From: Alphaproteobacteria bacterium
GTDB lineage: Bacteria; Pseudomonadota; Alphaproteobacteria; Sphingomonadales; Sphingomonadaceae
Reading direction: 5' to 3'
DNA length: 64,000 nucleotides
Assembly: GCA_005883305.1 (NCBI GenBank)
Contig: VBAC01000001.1
Location: 1,178,001 to 1,242,000 of the forward strand
The position numbers and the translations under genes were made by a program. This document shows, in pieces, positions 9,077 through 20,112 of the stretch. Within the stretch, counting starts at the first letter, position 1; each line of letters starts with the position of its first letter. The notes beneath the pieces were generated by a model. That model made no database searches. It saw nothing but the letters and a program-made list of their open reading frames with translations, and was not told the DNA's origin.

Positions 9077-9195
9077 TCCTCCCCGGAACGGGGAGGGGGA
9101 CCATGCGAAGCATGGTGGAGGGGTCGACGGCCTCGGATCGGCCCCACCACCACGACGCTTCGCGCCGCGGTCCCCCTCCCCGTTCCGGGGAGGAT
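9077..9195. repeat. 119-bp inverted repeat downstream of tyrS
   Basis: The outer arms TCCCCGGAACGGGGAGGGGG and their complement at 9172-9195 enclose a second pair around CCATGCGAAGCATGG-type sequence. The right half is repeated again at 9437-9491. The strong outer hairpin directly follows the tyrS stop and could end its transcript, but there is no T-run. Confidence 0.8.
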
Positions 9196-9234
9196 TTCAA
9201 CAGTCACGCGCACCTCCCTGCGGAATTTGCGGGG

Positions 9235-9302
9235 CACCGCAGAAAAATCACGGGGAGCGCCGCAGAAAAATCACGGGGAGCACCGCTGAAAATCGCCGGG
9301 AG
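9235..9302. repeat. three tandem copies of a 23-bp unit
   Basis: Units run 9235-9257, 9258-9280 and 9281-9302. The first two differ at one position; the third has lost one base of the A-run and has four further changes. The core of each is GCAGAAAAATCACGGGGAG or a variant. They lie in the 414-base tyrS-recG spacer, which contains no gene I can support. Confidence 0.8.
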
Positions 9303-9436
9303 CCTCGCCGCCGGATAGCGTTCCGGGCGGCGCAAAACGATGTTTTCGCGCCTCCTGACGTGATTTCGGCGACGCGCCGACTGCATAAGGCTGCATAATT
9401 ATGCAGAGCCAGCCTTTCGTGGCCATCCAGATGCCG

Positions 9437-9491
9437 TCGGCCCCACCACCATGCTTCGCATGGTCCCCCTCCCCGTTCCGGGGAGGAATTT
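9437..9491. repeat. half copy of the 119-bp repeat at the recG 3' end
   Basis: The sequence CCCCACCACCATGCTTCGCA followed by the CCCCTCCCCGTTCCGGGGAGG arm repeats the right half of 9077-9195. It includes its own small palindromes (ATGCTTCGCAT; CCCCGTTCCGGGG) and abuts the recG stop codon, so it may shape the recG 3' end. Confidence 0.75.
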
Positions 9492-11547
9492 AGCCGCCTC
9501 TTAGCAATCCCACCGCCGCGTCGCGCTCCATCAGATAAAGCAGGATCCGCGCCGCCCGGCCGCGCTCACCCTCCAGCCCCCCATCGCGGTCGACCAGCAG
9601 GCGCGCGTCGTCCATCGCCATCGGGGCCAGCTCTGCGATCTGCTCGGGGCCGGCGAGGCGGAACTGGGCTTCGCCGCTTTGCCGAGTCCCCAGAATCTCG
9701 CCGGCGCCGCGCAGGCGCAGGTCCTCCTCGGCGATCCGGAAGCCGTCATTGGTCTCGCGCATTAGGCTGAGGCGCGCGCGCGCCGTCTCGCTCAGCGTGT
9801 TGCCGCGCAGCAGCAGGCAGATGCTGTGCTGGTCGCCGCGCCCCACCCTGCCCCTGAGCTGATGCAGCTGGGCGAGGCCGAAGCGGTCGGCATGCTCGAC
9901 GATCATCAAGGTCGCGTTGGGAACGTCGACCCCGACCTCGATCACCGTCGTCGCCACCAGCACGCCGATTTCGCCGCGTGCGAACGCCTCCATCACCGCG
10001 TCCTTGTCCGGGCCCTTCATTCGGCCGTGGACGACCCCGACCTTCGATCCGAAGCGCAGGCGAAGCACGCTCGCGCGCTCCTCGGCCGCGGCGAGGTCGC
10101 TCGTCTCGCTCTCCTCGACCAAGGGGCAGACCCAATAAGCCTGCCTTCCCGCCGAAAGATGACGGCCGAGGCCGTCGATCACGTCCGGCAGGCGCTCCTC
10201 GCTGACGACCCGGGTTTCGATCGGCTGGCGGCCCGGCGGCATCTCGTCGAGCCGGCTGACGTCCATCTCGCCATAATGGGTCAGCGTCAGCGTTCGCGGG
10301 ATCGGAGTCGCGGTCATCACCAGGAGATGGGGCGGCCGCTCCGCTTTCGCCGCCAGCATCATCCGCTGGGCGACGCCGAAGCGGTGCTGCTCGTCGACCA
10401 CGGCAAGGCCGAGCCTCTTGTAGGCGACCGCCTGCTGGAAGATGGCGTGGGTGCCGACGAGAATGTCGATCGAGCCGTCGGCGAGGCCCATCAGGCAGGA
10501 TTCCCGCGCCCTCCCCTTCTCCCGCCCGGTGAGGATGGCGACATTGACGCCGAGCCCTGAAAGCTGCCGCGAAAGCGTGTCGTAATGCTGGCGGGCGAGG
10601 ATCTCGGTCGGCGCGAGCAAGGCCGCCTGGGCGCCGGCCTCGACCGCGGCCAGCATCGCCATCAAGGCGACCAGGGTCTTGCCCGAGCCGACGTCGCCCT
10701 GGAGCAGGCGGAGCATCGGCACCTCCTGCTGGAGGTCCCCCTCGATTTCCGCCACCGCGCCGCGCTGGGCCGAGGTCGGTGCATAGGGGAGCTTCAAGCG
10801 GTCGCGCAGCCGGCCGTCGCCCTTCAGGGGCACGCCCTTGCGCCTGCGCGACGAGGCGCGGACGAGGTTGAGCGCGAGCTGGTTGGCGAACACCTCGTCA
10901 TAAGCGAGCCGCTCGCGCGCCTTGGCCGCGGCCGGATCGCGGTGCGCGGTCTCCAGCGCCTCGGCCCAGCCGGGCCAGTCCTGCTGCGCCTTGAGGCTCG
11001 GCTCGATCCATTCGGCCAGCTCCGGCCGGCGGGCCAGGGCCTGCCCGGCGAGGTCCGACAGGCGATGGTTGGTCAGGCCTTCGGACAGCGGATAGACCGG
11101 CTCGCGCTCCGGGATCGCCGCCGCGTCCTCGGGCGCCATCACATGGTCCGGATGGACCATCTGCAATTCCTGGCCGTAGCGATCCAGCCGTCCGGAGACG
11201 ATTCGCGGCTCGCCGATCGGCAGTTGCTTCTTCCCCCAGCCGGGATTGTTGAAATAGGTCAAAGTCACATAATCGCCGCCGGCATCCTGAGCGAAGATTC
11301 GGAACGGCCCGCGCCCGCCGCTCTGGCGATAGTCGCGCGCGGTCAGCTCCACCGTGATCGTCCGCCCGACGTCCGCCTCGTCCAGCCGCTCCACCTTCTT
11401 GCGGTCGATCCAGCCGGTCGGCAGGTGGAACAGGATATCGACCACCCGGTCGAGCTTCAGCCGGTGCAACGGACGGCCAAGCGCCGGCCCGATGCCCTTC
11501 AGCACCTCCACCTCGGCGAACAATGGGTTGAGAATGTCTGGGCGCAT
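9490..11547 (-). CDS. recG: ATP-dependent DNA helicase RecG
   Basis: A 685-residue superfamily 2 helicase that remodels stalled forks and branched DNA. The N-terminal wedge/OB domain (about residues 1-170) is followed by helicase lobes with Walker A GDVGSGKT near residue 285, DEQH near 381, TATPIPRTL, and the RecG/Mfd-type motif region QLHQLRGRVGRG. The length fits the family. It is transcribed away from sdhE-mfd, with a nested palindromic repeat in the divergent spacer. Confidence 0.97.
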   Translation of the reverse strand: MRPDILNPLFAEVEVLKGIGPALGRPLHRLKLDRVVDILFHLPTGWIDRKKVERLDEADVGRTITVELTARDYRQSGGRGPFRIFAQDAGGDYVTLTYFNNPGWGKKQLPIGEPRIVSGRLDRYGQELQMVHPDHVMAPEDAAAIPEREPVYPLSEGLTNHRLSDLAGQALARRPELAEWIEPSLKAQQDWPGWAEALETAHRDPAAAKARERLAYDEVFANQLALNLVRASSRRRKGVPLKGDGRLRDRLKLPYAPTSAQRGAVAEIEGDLQQEVPMLRLLQGDVGSGKTLVALMAMLAAVEAGAQAALLAPTEILARQHYDTLSRQLSGLGVNVAILTGREKGRARESCLMGLADGSIDILVGTHAIFQQAVAYKRLGLAVVDEQHRFGVAQRMMLAAKAERPPHLLVMTATPIPRTLTLTHYGEMDVSRLDEMPPGRQPIETRVVSEERLPDVIDGLGRHLSAGRQAYWVCPLVEESETSDLAAAEERASVLRLRFGSKVGVVHGRMKGPDKDAVMEAFARGEIGVLVATTVIEVGVDVPNATLMIVEHADRFGLAQLHQLRGRVGRGDQHSICLLLRGNTLSETARARLSLMRETNDGFRIAEEDLRLRGAGEILGTRQSGEAQFRLAGPEQIAELAPMAMDDARLLVDRDGGLEGERGRAARILLYLMERDAAVGLLRGG

Positions 11548-11575
11548 GATCGCTCATTGGTCTGCCCCAGATCGT

Positions 11576-11716
11576 CGTTCCAGCGAAAGCTGGAATCGCA
11601 TTTCCTTCCCTTCTTCCTTCGCGTCCTTCGCGCCTTCGCGTGAAACCAACTTCCTTTTTCTTTCACGCGAAGGCGCGAAGAACGCGAAGAAGAAATAAGA
11701 GCCCAGCTTTCGCTGG
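11576..11716. repeat. nested palindromic repeat between recG and sdhE
   Basis: The outer arms are TTCCAGCGAAAGCTGG and CCCAGCTTTCGCTGG; the inner arms are CTTCGCGCCTTCGCGTGAAA and its near-complement TTTCACGCGAAGGCGCGAAG. The inner and outer parts resemble two repeat families, one inserted in the other. The element occupies most of the 247-base recG-sdhE spacer. Confidence 0.8.
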
Positions 11717-11794
11717 CATGGCGAAAGGGAGAGCCCTACAGCGGCCCATCGAAGCCGCCTGGATTTCCAGCGCGGCCTTTTCCGCGTGGAGCTT

Positions 11795-12054
11795 ATGGAC
11801 CGCAGAGACCGCCTCAAACGCCTCAGATTCCGCGCCTGGCACCGCGGCGTGCGGGAGGCGGACATGCTGGTCGGCGGCTATTTCGACCGCTGGCACGAGG
11901 CGTGGAGCGACGATGACATGGCCTGGTTCGAGGCTTTGCTCGAGGAGCAGGACGTCGACATTCTCGGCTGGGCGATGGGAACCGCCGATGCGCCGGAGCG
12001 CTGGCGGGGCACGATGATGAACCGCCTTCAAGCCCTCGATTATATCCAGCACCC

Positions 12055-12058
<4 letters not shown>
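11795..12058 (+). CDS. sdhE: succinate dehydrogenase assembly factor 2 (FAD assembly factor)
   Basis: An 87-residue protein of the SdhE/SDHAF2 family, which promotes covalent flavinylation of the succinate dehydrogenase flavoprotein. The family motif RGxREAD is present as RGVREAD, followed by the helical bundle pattern ending MNRLQALDYI. The ATG at 11795 is preferred to a GTG at 11786 because it gives the conserved start MDRRDRLKRL. Its stop overlaps the mfd start (ATGA at 12055-12058), an arrangement common in alphaproteobacteria. Confidence 0.9.
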
Positions 12059-15507
<3,449 letters not shown>

Positions 15508-15656
15508 GCCGGCGGGCCACCGCGTTAACTTCGTTCCACGCTTCAGCCAACGTCCGGGACGAACCGTTCACCCGCCGGGATACGCCGACCCGGCCGTGGC
15601 TATTTGCTTCAGGGAATCCCTGTAGGGTGACCTCATTCCGGGGTCCGGGGGGATTC

Positions 15657-16217
15657 ATGACGTTTTCGCCGTCCATCACGCGCTTGGCGCTTCGCATTCT
15701 GCTAGCCGTGGGGCTGGCCACCGCTGCCGCGGCTCCCGCCGCCGCGGCGCTGCAATGCGCGCCTTATGCGCGGGCCCAGTCCGGAATCGAGATCCACGGC
15801 AATGCCGGTACCTGGTGGGACCAGGCGGCGGGACGCTACCGCCGCGGCTCGGAGCCCCGCGTCGGCGCGGTGCTCGCCTTCCAGCCCTCGCGCGCCATGC
15901 CGATCGGGCACGTCGCCGTCGTCGCCGAGATCGTCGACGGGCGTCACGTCTATCTCAACCACGCCAACTGGTCCGGCCCCGGCCGGATCGAGCGCCGGGC
16001 GCTGGCCGAGGACGTTTCTCCGAACGGCGACTGGAGCGAGGTCCGCGTCTGGTACGCGCCGCAGCGCTCGCTGGGGCTGCGCTCAAACCGGGCGGCCGGC
16101 TTCATCTACAACGAGGCGCCGGGCGATGCCGCTCCCGCCACCGCGCCCACCATGGCAATCGCCGCGGCCACCTTCGCCGCCTCGGCCGGCACCGACGTAA
16201 CCGCCCGCCTGCGCTAA
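15657..16217 (+). CDS. secreted CHAP-domain cysteine amidohydrolase/peptidase
   Basis: A 186-residue exported protein. A classical signal peptide (RLALRILLAVGLATAAAAPA) should be cleaved near residue 31. The CHAP domain follows: catalytic cysteine C34 (QCAPYARAQSG), histidine H85 (PIGHVAVV) and N101 (YLNHANW). CHAP enzymes usually cut peptide cross-links or amide bonds in peptidoglycan. The ATG at 15657 was chosen because it directly precedes the basic n-region and follows the purine-rich GGGGTCCGGGGGGA; an in-frame ATG 30 bases upstream adds a non-signal-like stretch. A terminator lies downstream at 16268. Confidence 0.85.
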   Translation: MTFSPSITRLALRILLAVGLATAAAAPAAAALQCAPYARAQSGIEIHGNAGTWWDQAAGRYRRGSEPRVGAVLAFQPSRAMPIGHVAVVAEIVDGRHVYLNHANWSGPGRIERRALAEDVSPNGDWSEVRVWYAPQRSLGLRSNRAAGFIYNEAPGDAAPATAPTMAIAAATFAASAGTDVTARLR

Positions 16218-16267
16218 CCGGCTTCGGCTTCCGCCTGTGAGCGCTCCAAGGGACTGACAACGATATT

Positions 16268-16286
16268 GGGCTGAAAGCCCTTTTTT
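16268..16286 (+). terminator. intrinsic terminator after the CHAP gene
   Basis: The stem GGGCT / AGCCC with a 3-base loop is followed by six Ts. It sits 51 bases after the CHAP stop and just before the convergent EAL gene. Confidence 0.8.
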
Positions 16287-16293
16287 GTTTGAA

Positions 16294-18318
16294 TCAGCCT
16301 GCGATCAAGCTGATGAGTTCGTCGGTTGCAACAGGCGGAGCGCACAGGAACCCCTGGTACATCGTGCAGCCCTCCTCGGCGAGCAGGGCCAGCTGCTCCT
16401 CGGTCTCCACCCCCTCGGCGATCACGTCGAGGCCGAGCGAGCGCGCCATCTCGATCACGCTCCTCACCACCACCCGGTCGCGGGCCGATCCGGCGATGTC
16501 CTGCGAGAGCCTCTTGTCGAGCTTGAGATAGTCGAGCGGAAGCGCCTTCAGATAAGCGAGGCTCGAATAGCCGGTGCCGAAATCGTCGATCGCCGCGCGA
16601 AGGCCCCCGCTCCTCAGCTCCGCCAGCAAAGCCGCCGCCGCCGCCAGATCCTCGATCAGCCCGCTCTCGGTGACCTCGACCGTCAGCCGCTCGGGCGCGA
16701 AGCCGCTCTCGCGCACCGAGGCGAGGAACTGGCCGGCGAAGCCCGGGCGGGCGATGTCGGCGGCGGTGATGTTGACCGCGAGCCTCAGGTGGCCGAGCGC
16801 CTCGGGCCAGGCGGCCGCGGCGGCGATCGCCTTGCGCTGCACATGGTCCGAAAGCTGGGCGAGATAGTCCGAGCCCTCGGCCACTCCGAACAGGGTCGCA
16901 GCGCCCAATTCGCCATATTGCGGGTGCCGCCAGCGCGCGAGCGCCTCGACCCCGCTGATCGCGCCGCTCGTTACCGAGACCTGCGGCTGGAAGCGGATCT
17001 CGATCTCGTCCTGGTCGAGCGCACGCCTGAGGTCGACCTCGAGCCGGTCGCCGCGCGCGGTGGCGCTTTCGGCGCCTGCCTCGATCACATGGACCGGCGC
17101 GCCCTCGCCCCCCGCTTCGGCGAGCGCGGCGCTTGCCCGGCGAAGGAAGGCGGCCGCGTCGTCGCCCGGCGCCGCGGCGGCGATCCCGGCGCGGCTGCCG
17201 AGGTTGATGACATGATCGCCGGAGACGAACGGCCGGCCGATCGCCTCGATCAGCTCGCCGGCGAGGAACTGGCCGTCTGCGAGGCTGGCGGGCGCGGCGA
17301 GCAACACGGCGAACTCGGCGCCCGCCATGCGCGCGACCAGCCGCGGCCGCGCCGCGCCGCCGACATGGCGCTCGATCCGCCGCCCCACCGCCTGAAGCAC
17401 CGCGTCGCCCGTCTGGCGGCCGAAGGCGGCGTTGATCGCGTCGTAGCGGCTGACCGAGAGGAGCACTGCGACCAGGGGACAGTTACTAGTAACTGTCCCC
17501 GCTTTCTCACTAGTAACTGTCCCCGCTTTCTCGGCGGCCAATTGCTCGGCGATCCAGGCGCGCGCGGTCCGGCCGTCGGCGAGCCCTGTGAGCGGGTCGC
17601 GGCCCTGCGGCCCGCGTCTGATCGCCTCGGCGCGACCGACCACGTCGCCCTCGCTTCGCCGCAGGTGATGGGCGATCCGCTCACCGCCCTCCTCGTCATG
17701 GGCGAAGGCGGTCGCCTCGCCGGTTTCCAGCAGCCGGTCGACCGCGTCGCGCGCCGCGCGCCTTCCGGCGGGGTCGAGCTTTCGGAACAGGTCCATCAGG
17801 CTGATCCGGCCGCCTTCGCCGGCGCCGAAGCCGACCTGCCGGGCGAGCGCCGGCGAAAGCTCGACGGTGCGCGATCCCGGCTGCCAGCGCCACGAGGCGG
17901 AATCGGCCGCCTCGCCTGCCCGCCGGGTCGTGCGCAGGTCGCCGCCGACCCGCTCGGCATGGCGCCGGGCGAACTGCAGGGCCTGGACGAGCTGGACATC
18001 GGGAAACGGGCTGACGAGGAAATGGGTCGCGCCGTGGCGGTGGAAGGTCTCGAGCGCCGCGGCATCGCCCCTGGAGAGCAGCACCAGCAGGGCCGCGGCA
18101 TTGGCCTCGGCCGCGTCGGCGATCGCCCGCACCGCTTCCTGCCCCTCGGCCAGAGCGCCGCGCGCATCGATCACCGCCACCGAGGCGCCCGAAGCGACGA
18201 ACCGCGCCTCGGCATTGTCCGCCCGCCGCGCCGCGATCGGCTGCCACCCGGCGCCCTCGGCAAGGCGCGACAATTCGTCGCGATGGCGAAAGGAAAGAAT
18301 GAAGAGCGGTGCTCCCAT
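16294..18318 (-). CDS. degenerate GGDEF / intact EAL cyclic-di-GMP phosphodiesterase
   Basis: A 674-residue cytosolic protein. Residues 1-120 look like a degenerate receiver fold (VAVIDARG, LVLLSRGD, HFLVSPFP). Residues 235-415 form a GGDEF domain whose catalytic loop is AGAEF (332-336), so diguanylate cyclase activity is probably lost and the domain may sense GTP or be structural. Residues 430-674 form an EAL domain with the catalytic features intact: E458 in EAL, VNITAAD, DDFGTGYSS and AEGVETE, predicting c-di-GMP hydrolysis. Within the GGDEF domain, residues 263-282 come from a REP-like palindrome with a 24-bp tandem duplication (repeated EKAGTVTS) inserted in frame. The PilZ protein at 31757 is a possible c-di-GMP receptor in the same window. 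Confidence 0.9.
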   Translation of the reverse strand: MGAPLFILSFRHRDELSRLAEGAGWQPIAARRADNAEARFVASGASVAVIDARGALAEGQEAVRAIADAAEANAAALLVLLSRGDAAALETFHRHGATHFLVSPFPDVQLVQALQFARRHAERVGGDLRTTRRAGEAADSASWRWQPGSRTVELSPALARQVGFGAGEGGRISLMDLFRKLDPAGRRAARDAVDRLLETGEATAFAHDEEGGERIAHHLRRSEGDVVGRAEAIRRGPQGRDPLTGLADGRTARAWIAEQLAAEKAGTVTSEKAGTVTSNCPLVAVLLSVSRYDAINAAFGRQTGDAVLQAVGRRIERHVGGAARPRLVARMAGAEFAVLLAAPASLADGQFLAGELIEAIGRPFVSGDHVINLGSRAGIAAAAPGDDAAAFLRRASAALAEAGGEGAPVHVIEAGAESATARGDRLEVDLRRALDQDEIEIRFQPQVSVTSGAISGVEALARWRHPQYGELGAATLFGVAEGSDYLAQLSDHVQRKAIAAAAAWPEALGHLRLAVNITAADIARPGFAGQFLASVRESGFAPERLTVEVTESGLIEDLAAAAALLAELRSGGLRAAIDDFGTGYSSLAYLKALPLDYLKLDKRLSQDIAGSARDRVVVRSVIEMARSLGLDVIAEGVETEEQLALLAEEGCTMYQGFLCAPPVATDELISLIAG
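17475..17532. repeat. REP-like palindrome with 24-bp tandem duplication inside a coding sequence
   Basis: A perfect 26-bp palindrome (17475-17500; arms GGGGACAGTTACT and AGTAACTGTCCCC) overlaps two exact tandem copies of a 24-bp unit (17485-17508 and 17509-17532). All lie in the GGDEF-coding region, and the 24-bp unit keeps the frame. The arm sequence resembles REP palindromes associated with TnpA-REP (RAYT) transposases, an inference from memory of such repeats. Confidence 0.85.
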
Positions 18319-18386
18319 CCCGCGTGTCTAACCGCGCCGCGAAGCCCCGCCAATCGGCTTAACCTGTGTTTCCCGCCTTGGGACGT

Positions 18387-18782
18387 TCAGGCCATCGCGG
18401 ATTGCAGACCCACATGCGCGACGAAGGGCGCGAAATCGCGGCCGGCGGAGAGCAAGGCGGCGCCGTTGCGGAGGCACCAGGTCGCGATCAAAGTATCGAT
18501 CGTCTTGCGCACTATCACGCCCTTGGCGCGTAGCAGCCGGTAATTGCGAGCGGCCTCGACCGCGGCGTCGCGCCCGCCCACTTCGACGATCGTGAGCGTG
18601 TCGAACAGGCGAAGCGCCGTTCGGAAATCGCGCTCCGAGTCGAACCCTTGCAGAACTTCGGTCAGGACCACGTCGCCGGTGACCAACTCGTCTTCGCCGA
18701 GGAGCGCGTCGAGCCGGTCGGCCTCCGGCGTCGGGGCGCCGCGGAAATAGTCGATCCACACGCTCGAATCGACGAAGATCAT
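18387..18782 (-). CDS. vapC: PIN-domain ribonuclease toxin, VapC type
   Basis: A 131-residue PIN-domain protein. The acidic metal-binding residues are seen in FVDSSVWIDYF (N-terminal Asp), in TEVLQGF (Glu), and in KTIDTLIATW (Asp), with LSAGRDFAPF near the end. VapC toxins are Mg-dependent RNases that cut tRNA or rRNA and are neutralised by VapB. The start at 18782 gives the conserved MIFVDSSVW; an upstream in-frame ATG at 18806 would overlap the antitoxin gene. The antitoxin ends 10 bases upstream, so the pair is one operon. Confidence 0.88.
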   Translation of the reverse strand: MIFVDSSVWIDYFRGAPTPEADRLDALLGEDELVTGDVVLTEVLQGFDSERDFRTALRLFDTLTIVEVGGRDAAVEAARNYRLLRAKGVIVRKTIDTLIATWCLRNGAALLSAGRDFAPFVAHVGLQSAMA

Positions 18783-18792
18783 GCCTGCGGGA

Positions 18793-18996
18793 TCACTCGG
18801 CGCCATCCGTCCGCATCGCCTCCAGATCGCCGGTCCACGAGGTCAGCTTGCCGCGATGCTCCCGGATGCTTGCCTGCCGCCGCAACCGCACCAGCGCGCG
18901 CAGGCCAAGCTCGACCGTTTCTCGCTTGGTCGCCGCGCCGCTGGCTTTCATCGCCGCGTCCATCAGCGCGTCGTTAATGACGATATTTGTCCGCAT
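18793..18996 (-). CDS. vapB: VapB-family antitoxin
   Basis: A 67-residue protein of the type II VapB/DUF2191 antitoxin class: MRTNIVINDALMDAAMKAS is the DNA-binding N-terminus, followed by ATKRETVELGLRALVRL and a C-terminal toxin-binding tail rich in Trp/Asp. The ATG at 18996 matches the family's normal start. It is expected to neutralise the VapC encoded next to it and to repress its own promoter in the 93-base spacer before nadK. Confidence 0.85.
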   Translation of the reverse strand: MRTNIVINDALMDAAMKASGAATKRETVELGLRALVRLRRQASIREHRGKLTSWTGDLEAMRTDGAE

Positions 18997-19089
18997 GTGT
19001 ATCTCCGCCCCCATTTATACACATCTCCTACTCGGAGCGCAACCGCATGGCGCATTGACGCCCCCCGCCCCCGCCCCCTAGCTAGGGCT

Positions 19090-19872
19090 ATGACAGGGGC
19101 TCCGCACAAGCCGATGGCGCTGGTCGCTTCCAATGCGGAGGCGGCGCAGGCGGCCGAAGTCATGCTGCGCAAGCGCTACGAGTTCGTCCCGATGGAGGAG
19201 GCGGAGCTGATCGTCGCACTGGGCGGCGACGGGTTCCTGCTGCACACCCTCAGGGAACGCCTCGGCGACGGCCATGTCTGCCCGGTCTTCGGGATGAACC
19301 GCGGCACGGTCGGTTTCCTGATGAACGAATGGCGGCTCGACGGGCTGATCGAGCGGCTCGCGCGCGCCAAGACCTTCACCGTCTCCCCCCTGGAGATGAA
19401 GGTGGTGACGGCCGACGGGCAGAGCTTCCGCCACCATGCGATCAACGAGGTCTCCCTGCTTCGCGAGACTCGCGAGACGGCTTGGATCGAGGTTTCGGTG
19501 GGCGGCCGCGTGGTGCTGCCCCAGCTGGTCTGCGACGGGGTGCTGGTGGCGACTCCGGCCGGCTCGACCGCCTACAACCTGTCCGCCAACGGGCCGATCC
19601 TCCCGCTCGGCTCGAAGCTCGTCGCTCTGACCCCGATCAGCCCGTTCCGCCCGCGGCGCTGGCGCGGCGCGCTGATCCCCGACAATCTCAAAATCTCGTT
19701 CCGGGTGCTCGATCCGCAGAAGCGCCCGATCTCCGCGGTCGCCGACCAGATCGAGGTGCGCGACGTGGCGACGGTCGAGGTCGGCATCGACGCAATCGAG
19801 AACCTGACCTTGATGTTCGATCCCGAGCACGCGCTCGACGAGCGGATCACGATGGAGCAGTTCGCCGTCTGA
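19090..19872 (+). CDS. nadK: NAD kinase
   Basis: A 260-residue kinase that makes NADP from NAD and ATP. The diacylglycerol-kinase-type motif GGDG is at residues 45-48; later motifs are FGMNRGTVGFLMN, HAINEVSL and ATPAGSTAYNLSANGPIL. The length is at the short end for the family, as in other alphaproteobacteria, where the N-terminal domain is trimmed. The ATG at 19090 was chosen because upstream in-frame codons have no similarity to the family and cross the vapB promoter. It is followed by tRNA-Asn. Confidence 0.93.
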   Translation: MTGAPHKPMALVASNAEAAQAAEVMLRKRYEFVPMEEAELIVALGGDGFLLHTLRERLGDGHVCPVFGMNRGTVGFLMNEWRLDGLIERLARAKTFTVSPLEMKVVTADGQSFRHHAINEVSLLRETRETAWIEVSVGGRVVLPQLVCDGVLVATPAGSTAYNLSANGPILPLGSKLVALTPISPFRPRRWRGALIPDNLKISFRVLDPQKRPISAVADQIEVRDVATVEVGIDAIENLTLMFDPEHALDERITMEQFAV

Positions 19873-19938
19873 AAAGAGGCCGCCGTGGGTTGCATCGCGG
19901 CGGCGCCTTGCTATAGCCGCGCCTCGCCGAAAGGCTGC

Positions 19939-20013
19939 TCCCCGGTAGCTCAGTGGTAGAGCGTTCGACTGTTAATCGAATGGTCGCTGGTTCGAATCCG
20001 GCCCGGGGAGCCA
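19939..20013 (+). tRNA. tRNA-Asn (anticodon GTT)
   Basis: The 75-base sequence folds as a cloverleaf: acceptor TCCCCGG pairs with CCGGGGA (20003-20009), D-arm GCTCAGTGGTAGAGC, anticodon loop CTGTTAA giving GTT, and T-arm GGTTCGAATCC. The discriminator base is G and the 3' CCA is encoded. It stands alone downstream of nadK. Confidence 0.97.
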
Positions 20014-20057
20014 TTTCCAACATTTCCGCTTCCTCCACCCGCCGCCGAATCGCGAGC

Positions 20058-20083
20058 GCGGCCGGAGCTTTGGCCCCGGCCGC
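20058..20083 (-). terminator. GC-rich hairpin downstream of the nine-module gene
   Basis: The arms GCGGCCGG and CCGGCCGC enclose a 10-base loop. It lies about 30 bases beyond the end of the minus-strand gene at 20113 and downstream of the tRNA, so it may end either transcript. There is no T-run, so intrinsic termination is uncertain. Confidence 0.35.
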
Positions 20084-20112
20084 ACCTTGCGCCCTAAGAC
20101 GGATGTGTCGGA

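Noticed and set aside
9235-9302. Tandem 23-bp units considered as a CRISPR array
   Set aside because: The units are directly adjacent without unique spacers, and no cas gene is present.
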